Below are positions 37,501 through 44,900 of a stretch of DNA of 64,000 nt, one piece after another. Numbering within the stretch: the stretch's first letter is position 1; every line of letters begins with the position of its first letter. The translations under genes were made by a program, and so were the position numbers. The DNA comes from Luteolibacter sp. LG18 (GTDB lineage Bacteria > Verrucomicrobiota > Verrucomicrobiia > Verrucomicrobiales > Akkermansiaceae): positions 5,208,001 to 5,272,000 of the forward strand of contig NZ_AP024600.1 of the NCBI RefSeq assembly GCF_036322585.1, in the 5' to 3' direction. The notes under the pieces were generated by a model, which saw nothing but the letters and a program-made list of their open reading frames with translations, searched no databases and had not been told where the DNA came from.

Positions 37501-37526
37501 CGGATGGAGTGGTGAAGGTGAAGTAG
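34506..37526 (+). CDS. Six-hairpin glycosidase-like protein with N-terminal beta domains
   Basis: A 1006-residue protein. Residues 8-155 resemble a carbohydrate-binding beta-sandwich (VDDFESPASWMAVASG), residues 160-290 a discoidin-like domain (WVELDFGRTRELGGLILHW), then a beta-rich linker and an (alpha/alpha)6 barrel from about 560 to 930. The barrel has RAWIRDGVVMGGALARAGAA and DDFWAIRGLLDIARLAEKL, a pattern seen in GH15/GH63-like enzymes. I cannot name the family; it probably cleaves a sugar linkage. The start is GTG 34506, since a stop lies four codons upstream. No signal peptide is present, unlike most glycosidases here, so it is either cytoplasmic or lost its 5' end near repeat copy A. 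Its stop codon TAG lies within a REP element, and repeat copies A and B flank it. Confidence 0.75.
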   Translation: MAGHEETPVTVDDFESPASWMAVASGLAELKIDAKKNSHGQALRMGFDFKGGGGFVVARKEIPMKLSETWEFRFRLRGEVPPNRFEFKIVDPTGANVWRWTEEPLETNHRWREIVIPASHMPFAWGPAGGGVPKEIGAIEFVISAGSGGAGQLLIDRFEWVDTGALVPVACQASSGDPKALRDPSSRNPWHSSPEDPAPWVELDFGRTRELGGLILHWVPGHARDVLVESFHGDSWRPLLDLQGVHGRLTPVPLPAPETRRIRLKLGAGAALSWIEWKGAEFSRSDDEFLHAVAAESAPGAFPKYWQRRQTLLTPVGSPQGGPRSMMNEEGLVETDTAGPSLEPFLHDGERLWTWADTRPVQTLDHGWMPMPRVTWECGDLTLETFATPCDFGNLCRGTVVDYTVENTGSRPRRARLHVAIRPFQATPPWQHYQKLGGKSPIHAVEIEDRVCRLNGERQILALDPPDASGCQPFVSGRLVTLLGENQVPAASRTTDPLGWAEAVFSFDLELAPGEKVVRRMGIPFSPLADLPNVPCREACSRKTWKDELGSVEFDVPPDWEDAVDAWRTAAAHILVNRQGPALHPGPRRYNRAWIRDGVVMGGALARAGAAHAYFDFIRWYAPFLRDDGFVPCCVDENGADWLIEYDSQGQWLHGIAECHRFGAGNAFAETLWPTVKKCIALTRALRERRPDEGYRDPQKRPFRGLLPESASHEGYLAHPVHSYWDDFWAIRGLLDIARLAEKLDRPEREVKAIRSLGEAMVDAVTKSLRATMELRDIPYVPGSVEWADFDPSATAVAVMLLDGLGVLPCEGLAATFDKYLEGFRKKVSGETLWTNYSAYEMRIVSALVRLGRREDAHELLGFLLADRRPRAWNQWPEITWKDPESPGHFGDIPHSWIGAEYVYGFAALFAYERASDDTLVLAAGLPLEWFAHARTNGVENLATYYGSLTYSLRITGGEWKLEIAPLAMPPHGGIEIRLPAAPHLKRILVNGKPHPVPADGVVKVK

Positions 37527-37918
37527 CGCAAGTTTCCAACTTGCGTGTGGGAAACCCGCGGACACCCGTGCAGGCCCGGGCGCCCCTTGAGGGGCTGGGG
37601 GGCTCTGGATATGGAGTGCGGCGAGGCATCGCCGCTTTGGGTGCTGGAGAGAATCGACCGGATTTGCAGCGGAGTAGTGGAATAGGAGCGGGCGCTAGAG
37701 AGGAGGTGGTTCTGGAACGAGGGAGCGGGTTGGCGAATGCAAGTGTTGCCCCCGGCGATGACTCGCCTCCGCTCAAAGCGGCGATAGCTCGCCGCACTCC
37801 AAATCAGAGACACCGATCGCCTCTTTGAATGTCGATCAACTTAGCCCTTCAAAGGCGAACTGGACCCGCGAGGTACTCCGCTGATCAACCAGCACGCAAG
37901 GCAGGAGCCTCGCGCTAC
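37523..37918. repeat. REP pair (GTAG heads) at the ends of two convergent genes
   Basis: On the plus strand, GTAGC at 37523 is followed by hairpin GCGCAAGTT/AACTTGCG, then GTGTGGGA and CACCCGTGCAGGCCC. The TAG of GTAGC is the stop codon of the glycosidase gene. On the minus strand, GTAGC starting at 37918 is followed by hairpin GCGCGAGGC/GCCTTGCG, then GGGTCCAGTTCGCC; its G is the last base of the stop codon of the ABC gene. The two face each other, with repeat copy B between. The stems differ but both are paired. Confidence 0.75.
37604..37808. repeat. 205-bp palindrome-ended repeat, copy B (GGAG REP pair)
   Basis: Both ends carry GGAG and hairpin GCGGCGA/TCGCCGC (loops GGCA-like and GCTA-like), facing each other. 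The interior matches copy A (34238-34440) at TTCTGGAACGAGGGAGCG and CCGGCGATGnCTCnCCTCCGC. The two copies have nearly the same length and the same orientation, and lie on either side of the glycosidase gene. Confidence 0.85.
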
Positions 37919-39669
37919 TACCCCCGCGCCGCCCTGTCCAGCGGCACCACGTGCACGGGCTCCTCCTCCTCATCCTCCACCGCGCGGATCTGCGGGGCGT
38001 AGGTCCAGGTGCCATCGGTGTTGATCTTCAGCACCGCGTCGAAGACCTCGTAGGCCTCGCCGGTGCCGCCGAAGGTCACGCTACCCTGGCCCATTTTCCG
38101 GAAGGCAGTGAGCACGCGGGCCAGCTCATCCTTCTTCAAGGTCGTGCCGGGGCGATCGAAGATGATGAAGTCCGGGTTCGCGGCGATCGCGCGGACGCAC
38201 GAGAAAAGCTGCTGTTCCTCCAGCGAAAGCACCTCGCCCCACTCGCGGACGGTATCGATGCCGCCGACGCGCGCCAGCGTCTCGCCGAGTCCCAGCAAAC
38301 GGATCGCCTGGTTCGTGCGCAGGTCATTGATCCGGAAATCGCCGCCCTCCACGTGCAGGATCTGGCGCAGCGTGCCGGTGGGCAGATACGGGCGCTCCGG
38401 CAGCAGCATCATCCGGTTCACCTCCGGCATCACCACCGCGCCCTCGCCGCGCTCCCAATCCCCCGCGAGGAGGTGGAACAAGGCGTGGCGGGCGGGCCCG
38501 TTGCTGCCGTTCACCAGCATGTTCGCCCGCTCCGGCACCACCAGCTCCAGACCGCGGATCAGCGGCGCGCCGGTGTCGGCGGCCAGCAGGTCGAGCGCCT
38601 CGAAGCGCAGCCTGCGGGGCTCGTGGCGGATCTCGATCGGAGCCCGCTTCGGGCGCTCCGCCGCGTTCTCGATGGAGGTGGCCAGCTCGCTCAGGCGGGT
38701 GATGACCGCCGCGAAGGTGGAGATCGATTGGAACTGGGTGACGATCAGAGAGAACGCCCCGAGCAGGGTGGTGAACGCCATCGCCGACTGCGTGATCACG
38801 CCGAACTCCACCTTTCCGGCGAAGAACATCGGCGCGACGATCAGCGCCGGCAGCAACTGGATGCCGTAGTTGTAGCCGGTGGTGAAGAACGAGAGGTTCC
38901 GGTTCACCGCGATGATGCGGCGTGCGTTCGCGGCCCAGTCCGTGATGCGCTGGGACAGGCGGTTTTCAAACAGCGGCTCGTTGTGCGTCAGCGCCACCTC
39001 GTCCGCGTGCTCGCGCAGGTGCACCAGCTCGGAGCGAAAGTTCGCCTCCTTGTCGGACTGGCGGAAATTCAGCCCGATGAGCGGCTTGCCCAGGCGGATC
39101 GCCATGAACGTGCCCACCGAGGCGTAGAGCACCGCCACGAAGAACAGCAGGGCGCTGATCGACCACAGGACGCTGGAAAACGCGATCACCGTGAAGGTGC
39201 CATTGAGCAGCAGCAGCACGAAGCTGAGCGTGGTGGTGGTGAAGGACTTCACGTCCTCCGCGATGCGCTGGTCCGGGTTCGCCACCTTTTCCGAACCGTG
39301 GCTGCGCAGCGAGTGCGTCAGGTAGGCGCGGGTCAAATGGCGGGTGAGCGATTCCCGCCACAGCAGGCCGAGCCGTTCCTCGCAGAAGCGGAACCACACC
39401 GCGGCTACCGTGGTGAACGCGAACACCAGGATGTAAAGGATCGCCTGCTGGGTGAAATCCTCCGGCTGGCGCTGTTCGATGGCGGACATGAAATTCCGCC
39501 CCACGTAGCTGTTCAGTACGTTCAATCCCCCGATCACCACCATCAGGGTCAGCAGCAGGAAAAATAGCCGCTGCCCCTTCCCGCCAACGTCGGACTGGCG
39601 GAAACTCCGGACCACTTGCATGAAGCGTTTCCGGGTGAGGCGGTCGATTCTAACCTTTCCCAGACTCAT
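37918..39669 (-). CDS. SbmA/YddA-like ABC transporter with degenerate ATPase
   Basis: A 583-residue fused membrane-plus-nucleotide-binding protein of the ABC_membrane_2 type (SbmA/BacA, YddA, peroxisomal ALD family). About five to six transmembrane helices occupy residues 30-310, with the family-like ERLGLLWRESLTRHLTRAYL and NPDQRIAEDVKSFT. The ATPase domain follows at about 355-565, but its key motifs are altered. The Walker A region reads NGSNGPARHAL (no Lys, Arg instead), the signature reads LSLEEQQLF instead of LSGGEQQR, and after the Walker B Asp the catalytic Glu is replaced by Arg (IIFDRPG). It may not hydrolyse ATP. Starts further upstream (39752) are possible; 39669 was chosen because DNA upstream is A+T-rich. 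The stop codon lies at the head of a REP element. Confidence 0.82.
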   Translation of the reverse strand: MSLGKVRIDRLTRKRFMQVVRSFRQSDVGGKGQRLFFLLLTLMVVIGGLNVLNSYVGRNFMSAIEQRQPEDFTQQAILYILVFAFTTVAAVWFRFCEERLGLLWRESLTRHLTRAYLTHSLRSHGSEKVANPDQRIAEDVKSFTTTTLSFVLLLLNGTFTVIAFSSVLWSISALLFFVAVLYASVGTFMAIRLGKPLIGLNFRQSDKEANFRSELVHLREHADEVALTHNEPLFENRLSQRITDWAANARRIIAVNRNLSFFTTGYNYGIQLLPALIVAPMFFAGKVEFGVITQSAMAFTTLLGAFSLIVTQFQSISTFAAVITRLSELATSIENAAERPKRAPIEIRHEPRRLRFEALDLLAADTGAPLIRGLELVVPERANMLVNGSNGPARHALFHLLAGDWERGEGAVVMPEVNRMMLLPERPYLPTGTLRQILHVEGGDFRINDLRTNQAIRLLGLGETLARVGGIDTVREWGEVLSLEEQQLFSCVRAIAANPDFIIFDRPGTTLKKDELARVLTAFRKMGQGSVTFGGTGEAYEVFDAVLKINTDGTWTYAPQIRAVEDEEEEPVHVVPLDRAARG

Positions 39670-39771
39670 GGCTGTATCTGTTATGGACGAAAGAAATCCC
39701 TCTGCCAAGGCATTTGCAGAGAAAGTTCTTAAGTTTTCCTTACGTCCTTTCATGGACGTTTCTTTCAAAAG

Positions 39772-39951
39772 ATGGAAGCCTTTTTCGGCTTTATTTCCGT
39801 GTCCAGCGAACACCCCGCCCGCCTAACTTACAACCCACGCGATCAAGGGTGGGATTCCCATGAAGGCGGAACCCACCTCGCCCCCATCTGGCGCAAGGTT
39901 CCGAAAGCCCCGACCCTCTCCCCGGAAGAGCGGCAGCGCCATGCGGCATAA
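39772..39951 (+). CDS. Putative 59-residue protein
   Basis: An ATG at 39772 opens a frame encoding MEAFFGFISVSSEHPARLTY, then NPRDQGWDSHEGGTHLAPIW, then a basic Pro-rich tail ending RQRHAA and TAA. Third codon positions are mostly G or C, as in real genes here, and the residue mix is protein-like. It is divergent from the ABC gene; the A+T-rich region 39670-39770 between them could hold both promoters. It is too short for many gene finders. No family is recognised. Confidence 0.5.
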   Translation: MEAFFGFISVSSEHPARLTYNPRDQGWDSHEGGTHLAPIWRKVPKAPTLSPEERQRHAA

Positions 39952-39986
39952 AAAAACCGGGCGGGCGCGCTGGGCACCCTCCCGGT
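39949..39986 (-). terminator. Rho-independent terminator, minus strand
   Basis: ACCGGG and CCCGGT, extended by GGG/CCC inside, form a stem of about nine pairs. On the minus strand the hairpin is followed by seven T. It lies 30 bp after the stop of the 67-residue gene and supports that gene being transcribed. Confidence 0.8.
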
Positions 39987-40015
39987 GGTCATGACGGATT
40001 CCGCGCGGTCTTGCG

Positions 40016-40219
40016 TCACGCGCGGACTTCCTGGAGCTCGATCTCAAACCGGTCCCCGCCCAGCGGAGCTTTCAGCGTGAGCATCGAATCGCGAGCGAGG
40101 GTCGTCGATCCCTGTTCATGGGAGATTTTCGTGCCTTTCGGAATCAATTGATCGAAGGCATAGGGAAAATCCCCCGAAATCCGGAACCGCTGCGACCCTG
40201 CGGGTTGTGGCATGTTCAT
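40016..40219 (-). CDS. Small 67-residue protein, unknown
   Basis: An ATG at 40219 (or 40213) begins MNMPQPAGSQRFRISGDFPY and continues to a C-terminus LKAPLGGDRFEIELQEVRA. The pattern of alternating charged and hydrophobic residues suggests a small beta protein. No signal or membrane segment is seen. A terminator follows closely, and codon third positions are G/C-rich. It may be a small cytoplasmic binding or regulatory protein; no family is recognised. Confidence 0.6.
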   Translation of the reverse strand: MNMPQPAGSQRFRISGDFPYAFDQLIPKGTKISHEQGSTTLARDSMLTLKAPLGGDRFEIELQEVRA

Positions 40220-40309
40220 GGTCTTGCAACCAAGCGCCGGATCGGTGCGTTTGCAACCGATTCGTTTCGACAAAAAACGCCGGTCCTGTTGGCCGGAATG
40301 CCAACCGGT

Positions 40310-41086
40310 CTACCGGGTGGAAAGCGGCATCACCCGGACGCCTCCAGCGGAAGACGGCTGCGGGGAGGAGGGCGGCGGAGAGGGAGGAGAAGGCGGCGGC
40401 GAGGATGGTTCCGGGGGCTTCGGCCGGTCGGTGGTGGCACAGGGATTCACCGGCGGGCGCGGCTGCGGGTAGTCGTTGGTCGCGCAGGGCGTGTAAGGCT
40501 TGCAGGGCGGTGGCGGTGGCGGCGGGCAGGAGGGCTCGCAGGATGAGGTGGACGAGACTGGATTGGACACCACCACGGTCACTGTCTCAGGCGTGTAGGT
40601 TCCGTAGCTATTCCCCGAGGTGGATACCGACGCGGTGGTCAGCGGCCGCGGCGGCAGGTGGAGCGGATTGACCCAGGTGGAGTCGGATGTCGTCTCCTGC
40701 CGGGCCATCTCCTGCTTCTGTTTCCGCCACGATTCCCGCAGCCGGGCGAGGGCATCCCGGAAACGGCGGTCCCCTTCCCGCTCCGCCCGAGCCTGGTCCA
40801 GTCGATCGGCGGATCGGAAGGCGAGCGCCTTGTCCTCCTCAAAGCCGCCGAGCTGGCGGGCCAGATCGGCGGGAAGCTGTTCGTAAGGGATGCGGGCGGC
40901 TCCTTCGGAGTGAAGGATGCTCACTCCATCCGGACGCTTCGAAAGAATGCTCACCGTGTGGAAAGTCCGGTGATTGAGGGTGGTGAGCTGAGGCACCTTC
41001 ACCAAATAACCCCGGCCGTCGATCTCCGCGGACGCGATGGGAGCCACTGCCAAAATACCCGGTACGATCCAGCCCATCGGTCTCAT
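40310..41086 (-). CDS. Secreted protein with Pro-rich C-terminus
   Basis: A 258-residue protein with a signal peptide (GWIVPGILAVAPIASAEID). Residues 25-75 have the alternating pattern of a small beta domain (GRGYLVKVPQLTTLNHRTFH), followed by a charged helix (DQARAEREGDRRFRDALARL) and then a low-complexity tail: Ser/Thr-rich, CPPPPPPPCKPYTPC, and several PPSPP-like repeats. The N-terminal domain resembles the SHD1-like small beta domains found in planctomycete and verrucomicrobial envelope proteins, but this is tentative. The tail could span or bind the wall. It is transcribed with neither neighbour in an obvious operon. Confidence 0.6.
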   Translation of the reverse strand: MRPMGWIVPGILAVAPIASAEIDGRGYLVKVPQLTTLNHRTFHTVSILSKRPDGVSILHSEGAARIPYEQLPADLARQLGGFEEDKALAFRSADRLDQARAEREGDRRFRDALARLRESWRKQKQEMARQETTSDSTWVNPLHLPPRPLTTASVSTSGNSYGTYTPETVTVVVSNPVSSTSSCEPSCPPPPPPPCKPYTPCATNDYPQPRPPVNPCATTDRPKPPEPSSPPPSPPSPPPSSPQPSSAGGVRVMPLSTR

Positions 41087-41158
41087 GAACGATGGACGGA
41101 AGTATTCGGGAATTTATTCGGAGATCCTGCTGGAATTTTTTCGCGCCAGTTCCGTCCC

Positions 41159-41932
41159 TCAGTGGGCGTTCACGAAGCTGGTGTCCTCGTTCGAGTTCTC
41201 CGGCACCGGATCGGAGATCACGGCGGAGGTGATGATCTTCTTCCCATCGGTATCGATCACCTCGGCCACGAAGATGAAGAAGCGGTAGTTGGACGGTGCC
41301 GCGGCCTCCGCGTTTTCCGCCAGCTTCCAAGCATCGGCCGTGGTGCCACGGATGGCGATCTGGTAGGCGGCGGAGCCATAGGCCACGGCTTCGAATGGAA
41401 CGACGCCATTGCCCCCCACCTCAAGCTGGAGCGTGCCCTTCTGGCCGCTGCGGAAAAGGATCTCCTTCGGCGAGACATTGAACACCCGCGCGGTGCGGCC
41501 GCCGTGGCTCTGGTAGCTGTCCTTGTAGGAACGGCCCTGGATCTTCTCCTTGGTGATGTCCTGCGGCGGCACCAGCACGACGAGCAGCTTGGTGCCCTCG
41601 GTGATCTCCACGGCCCCCACTTCCTGGCGCTGCGGCTTCGCCCCCGCGGGCGCGTTCGGCGGTGGCGGGATCTCGCGGAAGAGGTGCAGCGCCTTGTCCT
41701 TCGGCAGCGGCAGCGGCTGGGAGAAGCACCCGGCGGAGGCGAACACCGGCACCTTCTGGCCACCGGCCTCGTAGAACACGTCGCCGCTGACAGACTTCCC
41801 GAGGGCGGTGAAACGGAGGTAGCGCTTCGGGGATGCCTCGGGCGACGAGGCAGGTGCGGCGTCTTGGGAGAATGCAGGAGCGACCATGCCGAGCAGGACG
41901 GCGGCGCAGGCGATGAGTGCGGGGATTTTCAT
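41159..41932 (-). CDS. Secreted protein coupled to Verru_Chthon cassette A
   Basis: A 257-residue protein with a signal peptide (MKIPALIACAAVLLGMVAP). It is beta-rich, with RYLRFTALGKSVSGDVFYEA, KDKALHLFREIPPPPNAPAG, an EITEGTKLLVVLVPP strand, and an acidic C-terminus. Its ATG is 8 bp after the stop of the Verru_Chthon protein, so the two are almost certainly cotranscribed and probably translationally coupled. I recognise no family; context suggests a partner or client of the pilin-like system. Confidence 0.7.
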   Translation of the reverse strand: MKIPALIACAAVLLGMVAPAFSQDAAPASSPEASPKRYLRFTALGKSVSGDVFYEAGGQKVPVFASAGCFSQPLPLPKDKALHLFREIPPPPNAPAGAKPQRQEVGAVEITEGTKLLVVLVPPQDITKEKIQGRSYKDSYQSHGGRTARVFNVSPKEILFRSGQKGTLQLEVGGNGVVPFEAVAYGSAAYQIAIRGTTADAWKLAENAEAAAPSNYRFFIFVAEVIDTDGKKIITSAVISDPVPENSNEDTSFVNAH

Positions 41933-41940
41933 GGGACGGG

Positions 41941-44900
41941 TTAAACTTCCTTGGGAGACAACCAGCGGAACGAGACCAGCTCGAAGCGGCGGCCAAAAGT
42001 CTTGTTGAGGGAATCGGAGAGGTTCTTCGGAGCCACGGAGGCGGCATCGGAGGGGCTGACGAAATCGGGCACGCGCTGGACCACCACCTCGCACCAAGCG
42101 CGGGCGGTCACGGTCTTGCCATCGCTGGAGCGGGCCTCGCCGTAGCCGCGCACGGAAAAGGTATCCGAGCGGGCGCTGAGCTGCGGGCCGAGAGTCGAGA
42201 GCAGGTCGCCCTGGGTCAGGCTTTTCGGAGCCCCGGCGTCGTTGCTGCTCGCGGGGCCGGTGGCGGCTTCGGACAGCGGGCAACCGGCGAAATGCTCCTT
42301 GTACCAGGACGGGATAGCGCAATTCAGGTGCGCGCCGGTGGACATGAGGTCGATGCCGCCGAAGAGGCTGGCCTTGTTCACCGGATCGGCGGTGGTGGCG
42401 GTCTTGTCGATCGCGGCTTGGAGGGCACCGCGGATGCCGGTGGCGCTCTTCTCCGAGCTGCTCGAGGTGGGCGGCGTGGCATTGCTGCTGTCGTCCGCCA
42501 CCAGTCGGCGGTTCACGAAGTCCGAGACCGACAGGAACGGGCCGCGCAGGCGGATCTCCGCCACGATCTTCTCGGCGAGGTTCTGCGCCACGCGGTGCAG
42601 GCGGGCCTGGGCATCGGCCGGACTCTCGCCGCTGGAGGATTCACGGAACAGGGCGAGCTCGCGGTTGCCGCGGTAGAGGTTGTTATAGGATCCGCTGCTG
42701 CCCCACATGTTGGTGGTGCCCTTGGCATCACTGGCGTCGCTCACCCGCACGTCACGGGAGAAGCGGGCGATCGGCGCGTTGAGCGGCGTGGTTTGGTAGG
42801 TCGGGTTCGCCAGCTCCGCCGGCACGGTCAGTTTGTTGGTGCCGGTGAGCACCGCGCGCCAGGCGTCCACGGAAGTGGAGTTGATGTTGAAGCCGCCATT
42901 GACCATGAGGTGGGCCGCCGCTTCCACAATGGCATTGGCGCTGGAGGACTGGACCGTGGCGGGGGTCGGGTGCTCGCCACCGGTGTAATAGGTCATGCGG
43001 GCGTTCGGCAGGACGCGGCCCGCGTCGATCTCCGCCTGGCTGATTGTGGCCGGAGTGGCGGAAACGAAGTAACGGTCCCACAGCGCGCGGTTCAGGTGCC
43101 ATGGCAGGTCGTAGAGCGGGTCCTCGTAGTTGGTCGGGCTGTTGCCGGGGCGTGCGACTTGGACCGGCACCATCTGCTGGAGGCGCGGGATGCCCACCGC
43201 CGCCGCGGAGTTTCCGAAGGTGTAGGTGGGCGAGAAGACATAGGCGGAAAGCTGGGCGTGCTGGAGCTGGCCCAGCGACATCAGCAGCGGCGCGGAGGAG
43301 CTGGATGGCGTGGGCGGCAGCACGTCGAGGATGATGCCGGGCGAGCGAGTCGACTCCTCCGCCCCGACCCCGGCGAGGTGGGCCTGGCCCGCGCCGCCGA
43401 TGCTGGTGATGCCGGAATACATCCGCACGATGTTGGTGGAGTTTCCTTCATACTCGGATGAGTAGATGCAGCCGTGCGAGAACACGCCGCGCTGGCAGGT
43501 CTTCTCGACCGCGGTGCGCTTCACATACGGGGCCAGCGGGTTCTGGCTGGCCAGCCAACGGTTCGCCTGCTGGCCCTTCGCCTGACCGGGCTGGTTCATC
43601 GCGCCGATGATGCCCCACTGCGAGTTGATCGCGCCGTTCCCGCGCATGATCAGCACCGAGCGGATGCCCCAATAGGGCTGGGAGGAGAGAGTGGTGAGCG
43701 AGGCCAGGGACTTGCCCGCGGCAGTGCCGTAATTGTAATTCCCCAGCCCCTGATCGAGCAGGGCCTGGTAGACCGGCGTGGTCGCGCTGAAGCCGGTGGC
43801 CAGCTCGCCGGGCTTGGTGAGGACCACCTCGAAGCGGTCGCCCGCGGTCAGGTCGCCGATGACCACCGCACCATTGAAACGGAACAAGCTGCCCGCGGGA
43901 TACTGGAGGGGATCGTAGTTGAAGGTGCGGGTGGTGTTGAAACAGCGCGTGGCATGGCCGATCGGCTGGGTGTCCGGCGCGCGGACCAGGCGGGAGGAGC
44001 CGGCCGCATACGGGGTGGTGCCACCGCCACCGTCATCCGCGAGGTAAAGATGGCTCTCCCCCGCGGGGATCTCGCTGCCTTTCACGACGAAGCGGAAGAA
44101 CGCGGTGCTGCTGGAGCCGCTGGTCAGCCCGGCATCGGCACCGGTCAGCGAGAAACTCCCGATCGAGCTGAAGGTGCCGGGCGAGGAGGCCTTCGAAAGC
44201 TCCAGGTTGATCAGACCGGAGCCGCCGCGGCGGACGCCGAAACCGATCTCGAAGTCCTTTTCCGGAATGGTGACGGAGTAGGGATTCCACAGCACCACCA
44301 TCGGATAGAGCTTCACCCGCAGCACTCCCGGTGAATCCTGGGCAAGGCCGACGGCCAGCGAGGCGCACATGACGACGGGGCCGAAACGGGATTGGGTGGG
44401 CGTGTAAGGCTGGACGCCGGAGGCGGGCATGGCGGCCAGGGTGGTGGACAGCGGCACGGTGCGCTTCGCCCAACTGCGGACATGCCCCCAGGTCGGCAGG
44501 CCGAATTCACCGGACGATTGCGGGGTGAACAGCGGATCGGAGTCGGACGGGCCGGAGCCGCTGTTGATGATGGCGCTGACGTCCTGCTTCAAGCCGCCGG
44601 CGTAGCTGTCCGCGATCACGCTGCGGGACCAGGCGGTGACATCGTGGAAGCGGTATTTGAGGACATTCGCGTCGGCGAGCCCGGCATCAAGCAAGGGGAG
44701 CTGGCGGGTGGTGACGACCTTCGGCAACGCCAGACTGGCGGGGTCGTAGGAATCCCCGATCTTGCCATCCGGGCTGGCATCCCTCCGCATCATTTCGATG
44801 CCGGAGCGCTGGGAAGTCACCAGGCTGTAGGCCTTCGCCTTCTCGACCTCGGAGTTCGCCGTCTGCTGGCGGTGGTTGTCGCGCAGGTCGACACGGGCCT

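Noticed and set aside
34238..37808. Composite transposon made of copies A and B
   Set aside because: No transposase or target duplication seen; the repeats look like REP doublets, so only the flanking arrangement is reported.
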